Source: Carboxylicivirga linearis (lineage in GTDB: Bacteria; Bacteroidota; Bacteroidia; Bacteroidales; Marinilabiliaceae). Taken from it: a stretch of DNA of 64,000 nt. Position 1 is the stretch's first letter. Each line of letters opens with the position of its first letter. The notes under the pieces were generated by a model. The model worked only from the letters and a program-made list of their open reading frames with translations, did no database searches and was not told where the DNA came from. This document shows, one piece after another, positions 47,510 to 56,338 of this stretch. Both the position numbers and the translations under genes were made by a program. Where the stretch lies: positions 62,001 to 126,000 of the forward strand of contig NZ_JAGUCO010000013.1 of NCBI RefSeq assembly GCF_018271995.1, written 5' to 3'.

Positions 47510-49147
47510 ATGAAAAATATAGGGTTAATAATTATAGCTGTTCTACTTAATTTGAATCTAATGGCGCAGTCGGATAATCAAGTGCTTGTAAATACAGATA
47601 ATGAGCCAATTAAGACTGGTAAATTTGAGCCAACTTGGGAATCGTTACAGCAATACAAGGTGCCTGAATGGTTTCGAAATGCAAAATTTGGTATATGGGC
47701 ACATTGGGGACCACAATGTCAACCGGAGCAAGGCGACTGGTATGCCCGATTTATGTATGATGAAGGTAGTAGACAGTATAATTGGCATTTAGAGAACTAT
47801 GGGCATCCCTCAAAAGTCGGATTTAAAGAGGTTATTCATGACTGGAAAGCCGAAAATTGGAACCCAGAAAAATTAGTAGCTCTATACAAACGTGCAGGTG
47901 CTCAATATTTCTTTGCAATGGCTAATCACCACGACAACCTTGATTTGTGGGACAGTAAATATCAAGAATGGAATACGACACGTGTTGGCCCCAAACAGGA
48001 TATTATCGGTGAATGGGCCAAAGCAGCTAAAAAATATGATCTTCCTTTGGGATTAAGTGTTCATGCTGCACATGCTTGGACGTGGATGGAAACATCTCAG
48101 CGTTCGGATAAAAAAGGAAAATTGGCAGGCATATCTTTTGATGGTAAGCTAACAAAAGAAGATGGGAAGGGAACCTGGTGGGAAGGATTGGATCCTCAAG
48201 AATTGTATTCTCAAAATCATCATTTAAGTAAAGGCAGTGAAAGCGTAGGTCGTATTCATAGTCAATGGGCATGGGGAAATGGGGCTTCTATTCCTTCTCA
48301 GGATTACTGTGATAAATTCTACAACCGTACTATGGACCTGATTAATCAGTATAACCCTGATTTGTTATACTTCGATGATACAGCACTTCCTCTTTACCCG
48401 ATCAGTGATGCAGGACTTCAAATTGCGGCCCACTATTACAATAACAATATGGCTACTCACGAAGGGAATCTTGAAGCTGCTTTGTTTGGAAAAGTACTGA
48501 CCGATGACCAGAAAAAATGCATGATATGGGATGTGGAAAGGGGCGCACCCGATAAAATTCAGGCTGATGTCTGGCAAACATGTACCTGTATTGGTGATTG
48601 GCATTATAACAGGTCAACATACGATCATAACTGGTACAAATCAGCAAAAACAGTTATTCACATGTTAGTTGATATTGTCAGTAAAAACGGAAATTTGCTT
48701 TTAAATATTCCTGTTCGTGGCGATGGTACCATTGATGAAAAAGAAATTGAAATACTTGAAGGTATTGCTGACTGGATGGATATCAACAAAGAAAGCATTT
48801 ACGATACCCGTCCATGGAAAAAATTTGGAGAAGGACCAGTAGCTGATCAGGATAATCCAATTAATGCCCAGGGATTTAATGAAGGAAAAATTAAATTTTC
48901 TGAAAAAGATATAAGGTTTAATCAGAAAGGAAAAATTCTGTATGCAACAATTCTTGGAATCCCAACAGAAGATATAGTCATTACTTCATTAGCCAAGGAA
49001 AATGTAAAACAGAAAATAAAAAAGATTGAGATGTTGGGCATCGATGAAAAACTCACATGGAGTCAAACGAATGATTCTCTCGTTATTCGTAAACCAGAGA
49101 ATTGTCCCAATGATATTGCTGTTGTTTTTAAGATGTTTTTCAAATAG
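47510..49147 (+). CDS. GH29 alpha-L-fucosidase
   Basis: A 545-residue secreted enzyme (signal peptide MKNIGLIIIAVLLNLNLMA, then QSDN). GH29 features: WFRNAKFGIWAHWGPQC (about 55-71), the HHDNLDLWDSKYQEWN active-site segment, GLSVHAAHAWTW, the nucleophile region DLLYFDDTA (Asp289 by analogy with the D-L-x-x-D motif), and LLLNIPVRGDGTID near the barrel end. A C-terminal beta-sandwich follows (about 465-545). It should release terminal alpha-linked L-fucose from side chains, complementing the GH95. 278 bases separate it from the DUF3237 gene, so it probably has its own promoter. Confidence 0.94.
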   Translation: MKNIGLIIIAVLLNLNLMAQSDNQVLVNTDNEPIKTGKFEPTWESLQQYKVPEWFRNAKFGIWAHWGPQCQPEQGDWYARFMYDEGSRQYNWHLENYGHPSKVGFKEVIHDWKAENWNPEKLVALYKRAGAQYFFAMANHHDNLDLWDSKYQEWNTTRVGPKQDIIGEWAKAAKKYDLPLGLSVHAAHAWTWMETSQRSDKKGKLAGISFDGKLTKEDGKGTWWEGLDPQELYSQNHHLSKGSESVGRIHSQWAWGNGASIPSQDYCDKFYNRTMDLINQYNPDLLYFDDTALPLYPISDAGLQIAAHYYNNNMATHEGNLEAALFGKVLTDDQKKCMIWDVERGAPDKIQADVWQTCTCIGDWHYNRSTYDHNWYKSAKTVIHMLVDIVSKNGNLLLNIPVRGDGTIDEKEIEILEGIADWMDINKESIYDTRPWKKFGEGPVADQDNPINAQGFNEGKIKFSEKDIRFNQKGKILYATILGIPTEDIVITSLAKENVKQKIKKIEMLGIDEKLTWSQTNDSLVIRKPENCPNDIAVVFKMFFK

Positions 49148-49800
49148 TTTGATTATCAATTTTTGTGTATGAATGTCATTGTTTAAACAATATTTTTATG
49201 CATAACCATATTTTTTTTTGAGATTGCTTATTGAATTTCAATACCAGATTTCAGCCTTGGAATTCAATCATCCCGGTATTTCATAGAAAAAAAGGATTTT
49301 GAACTAAGTCAGATTTAATTATAGAAGTTTTAGAAACCTAACCTTAATTTTTATTTTCATTTAATAATAAGGCTGTCCATTTTCTTAAAGACAGCCTTAT
49401 TCATTTGGGGGAGAAGGGAAACTTAAAAGTTTATAAATATTTTACAGATTCAGTATATTGACCACGTCAAGTGTACAATAAGTGAAAAAAGTCTGAATGA
49501 TACATGTTTTAATGAAATTATAAATAGCTAATAACTTTGTAATTAATTAAAATGGCTCACCATTGAATATGGTGTTAAATGTTGAAAATTTGATGTCTTA
49601 ATTATTAAGACTTATAATTTCGTAAATTTCGTCTATCTTATTTTTACTGTTTCCCTTATTCTTATCTCAGCTCTCATTTTATAAAACACAGTCATTCCTC
49701 GATATATATTTAATTCAAATAACACTTCGTTACATATGTAGGCTTTCAGTTTCCTATTTTTAAGATATTATTCCTAGAATCTATCTAATAATGTTAGAGC
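49148..49800. other. Long intergenic region before the third SusC
   Basis: About 650 bases of AT-rich DNA with no convincing open frame on either strand. Its only clear structure is the terminator at 49366-49401. The operator/promoter begins at 49801. Confidence 0.6.
49366..49401. terminator. Hairpin terminator, possibly bidirectional
   Basis: A perfect 12-bp stem, AATAAGGCTGTC (49366-49377) with GACAGCCTTATT (49390-49401), closes a 12-base loop. It lies about 220 bases after the GH29 stop codon and marks the break between the side-chain genes and the third SusC/D pair. Confidence 0.75.
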
Positions 49801-49869
49801 TCAAATATCTAAAATCTTAATAATTATATCGAATATTAAAACTAAACAACAGGGGAATAGTATACTTTG
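49801..49869 (+). promoter_or_regulatory. Promoter with tandem operator, site C (third SusC/SusD pair)
   Basis: Distal copy 49801-49820 (TCAAATATCTAAAATCTTAA) and proximal copy 49822-49841 (AATTATATCGAATATTAAAA) are offset exactly 21 bases. A -7-like box, TATACTTTG (49861-49869), ends 28 bases after the proximal copy, one base closer than at the other sites. Leader to the SusC ATG is 67 bases. Confidence 0.6.
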
Positions 49870-49936
49870 CGATTTTAATTAACATTTGTTAATAATAATT
49901 GACAAATCATTACTTGATAATTAAAGCCAAAATTCT

Positions 49937-52900
49937 ATGAAAAAAAGAAATCTCATTTTGCTTCTTTTTTTGTTTGTAGGCTTTGCTGCATTTGCCCAAA
50001 AAAAGGTGAGCGGTACTGTTTACGACAATGAGAACATGCCCATTCCCGGGGTAACAGTTCTTGAAAAAGGAACCTCCAACGGAATTATTACCGATATGGA
50101 TGGAAATTATTTAATAACAATTCCAGGAGACGATGCCATATTAGTATTCTCTTTTATTGGAATGAAAACTCAAGAAATCACAGTTGGCACTCAAACTACC
50201 GTTAACGTTAACATGATACCTGACATGGCCGACCTGGACGAAGTGGTGGTTGTTGGATATGGTGTACAAAAGAAGAAACTGGTTACAGGAGCCAACCTTT
50301 CCCTTGGATCGGATGATTTACAACGTCAGAATTCGACACAGGCATTAGATGCTATTCAAACGATGTCTCCAGGGGTGAACATTACTCAAGGATCGGGTAT
50401 GCCAGGGGAAGGTTTTAAAGTGAATATTCGCGGTTTGGGTACTATTGGTGATTCAAATCCGCTTTATGTGATTGACGGTGTTGCTGGTGGTGATATCAAT
50501 ACCCTTAACCCTTCGGATATCGAATCGATCGACGTATTAAAGGATGCGGCTTCAGCTGCCATCTACGGTTCCAGGGCTGCCAACGGTGTTATTTTGGTAA
50601 CCACCAAGAGTGGTAAAAAAGGACGTACTTTGGTGACATATGATGGATTTTATGGTGTGCAGAATGTTTATAAAATGCCTGATTTATTGAATGCTCAGCA
50701 GTTTATGGATATTTACAACGAGGAACGTGTGGTTTCAGGAAAAGATCCCCTTGATTTCGCTTCAATCATTCCTGGCATATACCAGGATATTCAAAATGGA
50801 TGGAAAGGAACTGACTGGATGAAAGAAACCGAAAACAAGAATGCTCCCATCCAAAACCATTCTATAAACATTACCGGAGGATCTGAAAGCTCAGTGTTCG
50901 CAATTGGATTTTCTTATTCGTCAGAAGAAGGTACTTTGGGAAAACCTGTTCAACCAAAAAGCGATAGGTATACCTTACGTTTGAACAGCGACCATATTTT
51001 ATATGAGAAGGACGGATTGGACATCATTAAAATGGGTCAAACTTTAAATTACAGTTATCGTGAAAGAAGTGGTATTGCCATTGGCGGTATGTATTCTAAC
51101 GACATCCGTAATATGATGACAGGAAGTCCCTTGCTACCAGTATACAATGATGAAGGTGAGTATTATGCCAGAACAGATGCTCAGGCCTCAGGTCTTGAGG
51201 CATTATCATCACGCATATACAATCCATTGGCTTTGATGGATTTAAATCGTGGTCAAAACGAGACCATAAATTACAACCTCAATAGTAATGCCTATCTTCA
51301 AATTCAACCAATAAAAGGGTTGATTTGGAAAACTAACTTTGGGTACAGAATGCATTCTGATTCATACCGAAGCTACCAACCTGAGTATTTTTTAGCTGGG
51401 GATGCATTTATGACCCCCGGTCGGATTACCCAAAATGCAGGCAGTGGATATCGTTGGACTCTTGAAAATACATTGAATTATAATTTTAAAATGAATATAC
51501 ATTCATTTGATGTGTTGGTGGGACAATCTGCGGAAAAATGGGGCTATGGGACCAATATGAGTGCTACCAATGCCAATCCTACTTTTATTGGTTATGATTA
51601 CGCATATCTTGACAATACCGATGGGTTAACATCAGGTATAACAAGTATTGGAGGTGCACCCAATGAAAGGGGGGCTCTTGCTTCATACTTTGGAAGGGTC
51701 AATTACGACTTCAACGAGAAGTATCTACTTACCCTGGTGATGCGTGCTGACGGATCTCATAATTTTGCTCAAGGCAATCGTTGGGGATATTTCCCATCAG
51801 TTTCGGGCGGTTGGGTAATGACCGAAGAACGCTTTATGGCCGACAATGGCGTTGTTGATTTCCTAAAATTACGAGCTAGTTGGGGACAAAATGGTAATCA
51901 AAATGTTGATTCTTACCAGTATTTGAGCCTTATTGGCTTTGACGCTGAAAACAATTATAGATTCGGGAACGATCGCTCTAAAATGCAACTGGGTGGTTAT
52001 CCTTCTGTACTCCCAAATACTGCTATTACTTGGGAAACTTCTGAACAATTAGATATCGGTATAGATGTCCATTTCTTAGACTCAAGACTACAGGGGGCAT
52101 TCGATTATTATGTCAAAACCACCAAGGATTGGTTGGTTCGTCCTAATATTTCTGATGTTATGGGTCCTGATGCTGCTTTTGCTAATGCTGGTGATATCGA
52201 GAATAAAGGATTTGAACTAGGGTTACGTTGGAATGACAATGTGGGTGAATTTACTTATGGTGCTCAATTTAACATTTCTAAAAACAAAAATACAGTTACC
52301 AAATTTGGCGATAACACTGGTGCTTTCGAAAGTGATCCAAGTGTTATTTCACAAGGTACCGACCCGGTTTGGCGAGTTGAAAATGGAATGCCTGCGGGCT
52401 ATTTCTACGGATACAAAACTGAAGGTGTTTTCCAGAATGAACAACAAATTGCGGAATGGACTCATGGCTTCCTTCAAGCTGATCCACAGCCAGGAGATGT
52501 TATTTTCTCTGACGTCAATGGTGACGGTGAAGTGACCACAGAAGATAAAACCATGATTGGTAATCCTCATCCCGATATTAGAATTGGTTTTGGCCTTAAC
52601 TTCGCTTACAAAGGATTCGATTTCTCATTGAGTGGTAATGGAGCATTTGGCCATCAAATACTGAAGTCTTATCGTTCATTTGGTGACAACGAATTTCATA
52701 ATTATACTACTGACATTTTGGGGCGTTGGCATGGTGAAGGAACTTCAAATAAAATTCCTCGCATGACTCCAGGCAATGGAACTAACCGGTTAAATATATC
52801 AGAGTTATACATTGAAGATGGTGACTATGTTAAAATTCAGAATATAACCCTTGGTTATGACTTTAAAAAACTGTTACCTAAATTACCATTGTCGCAAGCT

Positions 52901-53062
52901 CGCATGTTCGTGGCAGGACGTAACCTATTTACTTTTACCGATTATTCTGGCTTAGATCCTGAAATAGGTTATGGTGATGGACAAGGTTTTGTACAAGGTA
53001 TTGATCTCGGTTTTTATCCTGCTCCCAAAACTTATATGGTAGGATTTAATTTGAAATTCTAA
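49937..53062 (+). CDS. SusC-family TonB-dependent transporter (third pair)
   Basis: A 1041-residue transporter with a full N-terminus: signal peptide (to about residue 21, FAAFAQ), carboxypeptidase-regulatory-like domain (about 23-100), TonB box DEVVVVGYGVQKKK (about 102-115), plug with LYVIDGVAGGDINTLNP and SIDVLKDAASAAIYGSRAANG, and a barrel ending in GFNLKF. It pairs with the SusD 15 bases downstream. Unlike the two xus SusC proteins it is followed only by SusD and no SusE-type gene. The substrate is probably a xylan-derived oligosaccharide, because its promoter shares the operator of the xylan enzyme genes. Confidence 0.95.
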   Translation: MKKRNLILLLFLFVGFAAFAQKKVSGTVYDNENMPIPGVTVLEKGTSNGIITDMDGNYLITIPGDDAILVFSFIGMKTQEITVGTQTTVNVNMIPDMADLDEVVVVGYGVQKKKLVTGANLSLGSDDLQRQNSTQALDAIQTMSPGVNITQGSGMPGEGFKVNIRGLGTIGDSNPLYVIDGVAGGDINTLNPSDIESIDVLKDAASAAIYGSRAANGVILVTTKSGKKGRTLVTYDGFYGVQNVYKMPDLLNAQQFMDIYNEERVVSGKDPLDFASIIPGIYQDIQNGWKGTDWMKETENKNAPIQNHSINITGGSESSVFAIGFSYSSEEGTLGKPVQPKSDRYTLRLNSDHILYEKDGLDIIKMGQTLNYSYRERSGIAIGGMYSNDIRNMMTGSPLLPVYNDEGEYYARTDAQASGLEALSSRIYNPLALMDLNRGQNETINYNLNSNAYLQIQPIKGLIWKTNFGYRMHSDSYRSYQPEYFLAGDAFMTPGRITQNAGSGYRWTLENTLNYNFKMNIHSFDVLVGQSAEKWGYGTNMSATNANPTFIGYDYAYLDNTDGLTSGITSIGGAPNERGALASYFGRVNYDFNEKYLLTLVMRADGSHNFAQGNRWGYFPSVSGGWVMTEERFMADNGVVDFLKLRASWGQNGNQNVDSYQYLSLIGFDAENNYRFGNDRSKMQLGGYPSVLPNTAITWETSEQLDIGIDVHFLDSRLQGAFDYYVKTTKDWLVRPNISDVMGPDAAFANAGDIENKGFELGLRWNDNVGEFTYGAQFNISKNKNTVTKFGDNTGAFESDPSVISQGTDPVWRVENGMPAGYFYGYKTEGVFQNEQQIAEWTHGFLQADPQPGDVIFSDVNGDGEVTTEDKTMIGNPHPDIRIGFGLNFAYKGFDFSLSGNGAFGHQILKSYRSFGDNEFHNYTTDILGRWHGEGTSNKIPRMTPGNGTNRLNISELYIEDGDYVKIQNITLGYDFKKLLPKLPLSQARMFVAGRNLFTFTDYSGLDPEIGYGDGQGFVQGIDLGFYPAPKTYMVGFNLKF

Positions 53063-53077
53063 TAAACTTAATTTTAG

Positions 53078-54805
53078 ATGATTATGAAAAAAATAGTATA
53101 TTTAATCATTGTTGCTGCGATGTTGGGTAGCTGCTCAGAGAATTTTCTGAATGTGGAGCCACTCACTCAAAAAACTTCGGATAACTTTCCTCAGACAGCA
53201 GATGATGCAAAGCAAATGATGGCAGGTATTTATACAACCATGAATAACGAACAGCGTAACGTAGACCAAAGTTATTTGTTTGTATGTGAAGTGGCCAGTG
53301 ACGAAAAATTGGGCGGCGGCGGCGTTAATGATATTAAAGCTCAATCATACGAGGCCATGATGTATTCAGATCCTGAAATGCTGTCTCATACGTGGGATGT
53401 AACTTACGAAGGAATTCACCGCGCAAATTTTGCCATTGAAAATATGGACCTGCTTAGTGATATTGTTGTGAGTCCCGAACTGAAAAATCAATACAAGGGA
53501 GAAGCCCTTTTCTTAAGAGCTTTCTTTTTCTATCGTTTGGCGACCCTTTTTGGAAATGTGCCGCTAAAAATAACCACGGAAGAAGCTAATTTGCCCGCTG
53601 CAAGTACGGAAGAGATTTACGGGCAGATCACATTAGACTTAAAAACAGCTATTGAACTATTGCCCAAAGTGCCTTATTCTTCAACAGAGGAAGGTCGTGT
53701 AACTGTTTGGGCAGCTCAAGCCTTAATGGCTCGTGTGTGGCTTTTTTATACCGGTTTTTACCAAGAGGCTTCACTGCCTGGTGTTACAAAGGCTGAAGTT
53801 ACTTCTTGGTTGGGAGAATGCATCAGTGCCAGCGGACATTATTTGGTTGACGATTATCACGAACTTTGGCCTTATACAAATTCTTTGACAATCAACGACT
53901 ATCCTTACATGACTGATTATATGGAGCAAACAGACAAGGATCTTCTATATGCTGCTGATAATGGTGCTGTAAGCCCTGAGACAGTATTTGCGCTTAAGTT
54001 TTCGAACTTTGCCAATTGGGACATAAGACGAGGTTATAGTAATACGTTTCAATTGTTCTTCGCATTGCGAGGATTGCAATCGGTAGCTAATACATTTCCT
54101 TTTGCAGGAGGTTGGGGACAAGGTAACTCTATCCCTAAACATATTGTTGATCAATGGCAGATTGATGAACCTAACGACATCCGTCTTTGGGCTTCTGTAA
54201 TTGATATTGAATCTGAGCTTCCTAATTACGCAAAAGGTCAATGGGATTTTGTGATGGAAAGTAATTATTGGGGTAAGAAATATAATGGTGTCACCGCAAA
54301 AGACGCTGATGGCTCAATTAAGAATGATTACAGCGTCATCATGTACGGTAATCAAGACAATAATCAGTTATCGCATGGTGATGATTTGATTTTCATCCGT
54401 TTTGCCGATGTGTTACTGATGATGTCTGAGTTAACTGAAGACGCTTCATATATGAATGAGGTACGTGGTCGCGTTGGCCTTGATCCGGTAGCATATTCGT
54501 TGGAAAATATTCAAAAGGAGCGTCATCATGAGCTTGCTTTTGAAGGATTGCGTTGGAACGATATGCGTCGTTGGGGTGCAGATTATACCAAAACTGCCCT
54601 TGAGACTCAGATGGGAACACCAGTATATAACTTTGGTAGTCCTGAAGTATTTAACGGGCTTAATAGCAAAGGTTATAGTGCTCGTTATGATGAAACCAAA
54701 GGCTTCTTCCCTATTCCTCAGAGACAAATCGATCTTTCAAATGGATTATTGGAACAAACTCCTGGGTTTACTAGTAATGATCTTTATCCAGGATTTAGCA
54801 ATTAA
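53078..54805 (+). CDS. SusD-family surface glycan-binding lipoprotein (third pair)
   Basis: A 575-residue RagB/SusD protein. Two ATGs (53078, 53084) precede the lipoprotein signal; the second gives MKKIVYL with Cys17 in the good lipobox LGSC and may be the true start. SusD landmarks: YKGEALFLRAFFFYRLATLFG, FIRFADVLLMMSELTED, and KERHHELAFEGLRWNDMRRWG. The end lacks the usual NPGY/NAGW and reads TPGFTSNDLYPGFSN. It lies 15 bases after its SusC, and a terminator follows 31 bases after the stop. Confidence 0.94.
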   Translation: MIMKKIVYLIIVAAMLGSCSENFLNVEPLTQKTSDNFPQTADDAKQMMAGIYTTMNNEQRNVDQSYLFVCEVASDEKLGGGGVNDIKAQSYEAMMYSDPEMLSHTWDVTYEGIHRANFAIENMDLLSDIVVSPELKNQYKGEALFLRAFFFYRLATLFGNVPLKITTEEANLPAASTEEIYGQITLDLKTAIELLPKVPYSSTEEGRVTVWAAQALMARVWLFYTGFYQEASLPGVTKAEVTSWLGECISASGHYLVDDYHELWPYTNSLTINDYPYMTDYMEQTDKDLLYAADNGAVSPETVFALKFSNFANWDIRRGYSNTFQLFFALRGLQSVANTFPFAGGWGQGNSIPKHIVDQWQIDEPNDIRLWASVIDIESELPNYAKGQWDFVMESNYWGKKYNGVTAKDADGSIKNDYSVIMYGNQDNNQLSHGDDLIFIRFADVLLMMSELTEDASYMNEVRGRVGLDPVAYSLENIQKERHHELAFEGLRWNDMRRWGADYTKTALETQMGTPVYNFGSPEVFNGLNSKGYSARYDETKGFFPIPQRQIDLSNGLLEQTPGFTSNDLYPGFSN

Positions 54806-54836
54806 ACTACCCTAATAGTATCCTGTATTCAGGACA

Positions 54837-54879
54837 AAAACCGGAAGAAAACTAGATCCTTACTTCCGGTTTTCCTTTT
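54837..54879 (+). terminator. Intrinsic terminator after the third SusD
   Basis: A perfect 11-bp GC-containing stem, AAAACCGGAAG (54837-54847) with CTTCCGGTTTT (54863-54873), closes a 15-base loop and is followed by CCTTTTG. It separates the SusC/D pair from the esterase/GH8/GH9 operon. Confidence 0.85.
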
Positions 54880-55093
54880 GTTATCTTAAAATTCAGAAAA
54901 TCCGAGTTTCTGTTTTATCCTGTTCAATTAACCTGTGTTCGATTTAAATTTTAATATTCAAATTTTATTAAGAAGATGATTTGCAAGGTGAATTTTTGAA
55001 GCTGTCAAAACTATTAATGAAGATCCTAAATAGAAAGTTGTTTTACATTTAATTAAATACTATTTGATTTGAGATATTACTTCCATTATATCA

Positions 55094-55163
55094 TATCTGG
55101 TTCGAAATCTAAAATCAAATATCTAAAATCAAAAATATCAATGCATCAAAATTTCTAAGTTTG
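55094..55163 (+). promoter_or_regulatory. Promoter with operator motif, site D (esterase-GH8-GH9 operon)
   Basis: The proximal motif 55115-55134, TCAAATATCTAAAATCAAAA, shares its first 16 bases with site C. The copy 21 bases upstream (55094-55113) keeps only its right half, AAATCTAAA. An exact -7 box TAAGTTTG (55156-55163) ends 29 bases after the motif. The leader is long (226 bases to the ATG at 55390) and I see no structure in it. Confidence 0.6.
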
Positions 55164-55389
55164 GTTAATACTAATAGATTGAAGTGCCGCAATATCCAAA
55201 CCTTGTTAGTTTTTCTTTAAGCTTTTCTCAGACATTTGGAAGCAATCACCAGAATAACTTTATGGGGCTTTAACGATAATAAATCATGAGAAAAGAAATA
55301 GTCAGTTAGCGGAAGAAAGGATCATCTATTGTTCTTTAAATATACATTAATAAACAAATCGATAAGTGAGAAGAATAACTCAAAAAACA

Positions 55390-56286
55390 ATGAATATCTT
55401 AAAGCGATTACTGTTTCTGCTAATGTTTACTATGGTTTTATGCCAGACAAGTGCCCAGGAAATTATTAAACTTTACGACGATGAGCAAGATTATCTTGAG
55501 GTTGTCGAAAACCTAAGTTTGGATAATGAGTCATCGGATGGACTTATCAGAAAAGTCATATCTCCAAGTATAGAAATGTATTCACCAGAGGAAATTAATA
55601 CTTTTCGACCTGCCGTAATTATTTGTCCAGGTGGAGGATATAGTGTAATTGTTTACAAGGGAGAAGGAGTTACTACTGCAAAAAAGCTAGCTGCAAACGG
55701 AGTTGTCGCATTTGTTCTTAAGTACCGACTGCCCGATCCCTCTTCTGATAGTAGCACTATGATCCCTCTGCAGGATGCGCAGAAAGCGATAAAAATAGTT
55801 AGGGAAAACGCGTCAGAATGGAATATAAACCCTGATAAAATTGGGATTATGGGTTTTTCTGCCGGGGGACACCTGGCTTCCACATTAGCTACGCATTATG
55901 ATCCCGTAATCAATAATCCCGAAGGCACAAATCTGCGTCCCGATTTTCAAATATTAGTTTATCCAGTCATTAGTATGAGCGACAGTCTCACCCATATGGG
56001 ATCCAGAACCCAGCTACTTGGAGAAAATCCAGATCCTGATCAAATTATTCAATATTCATCGGAATGGCAGGTAACTAAAGATACTCCTCCAGCTTATATT
56101 ACTCACGCTGCTGATGACAATGTGGTAGATGTTGACAATAGCATCTTCTATTTCGAACAATTAAGACACCATCAGGTACCTGTTGAAATGCATATCTACC
56201 CCAAAGGAAATCATGGGTTTATCTTTAAGCAAGAATCCTGGATAGATCCTCTTTTTCTGTGGATGAAGAGTTCAGAAATTCTCTAA
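55390..56286 (+). CDS. Alpha/beta-hydrolase acetylesterase (xylan acetylesterase-like)
   Basis: The ATG at 55390 is preferred to the GTG at 55366 because it begins a standard signal peptide (MNILKRLLFLLMF... ending about residue 23, TSAQ). The remaining protein is a BD-FAE/acetylxylan-esterase-type alpha/beta hydrolase: oxyanion block CPGGGYS, nucleophile GFSAGG (Ser157), acid in AADDNVVD, base in GNHGF. At 298 residues it is single-domain. It likely removes acetyl groups from xylo-oligosaccharides ahead of the GH8 enzyme, which starts about 50 bases downstream. The acyl group is not proven by sequence. Confidence 0.85.
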   Translation: MNILKRLLFLLMFTMVLCQTSAQEIIKLYDDEQDYLEVVENLSLDNESSDGLIRKVISPSIEMYSPEEINTFRPAVIICPGGGYSVIVYKGEGVTTAKKLAANGVVAFVLKYRLPDPSSDSSTMIPLQDAQKAIKIVRENASEWNINPDKIGIMGFSAGGHLASTLATHYDPVINNPEGTNLRPDFQILVYPVISMSDSLTHMGSRTQLLGENPDPDQIIQYSSEWQVTKDTPPAYITHAADDNVVDVDNSIFYFEQLRHHQVPVEMHIYPKGNHGFIFKQESWIDPLFLWMKSSEIL

Positions 56287-56338
56287 TTCTTCTATTATGA
56301 AACCGTTGTTTATGGACCCTAAAAGCAAGTATAAGACT

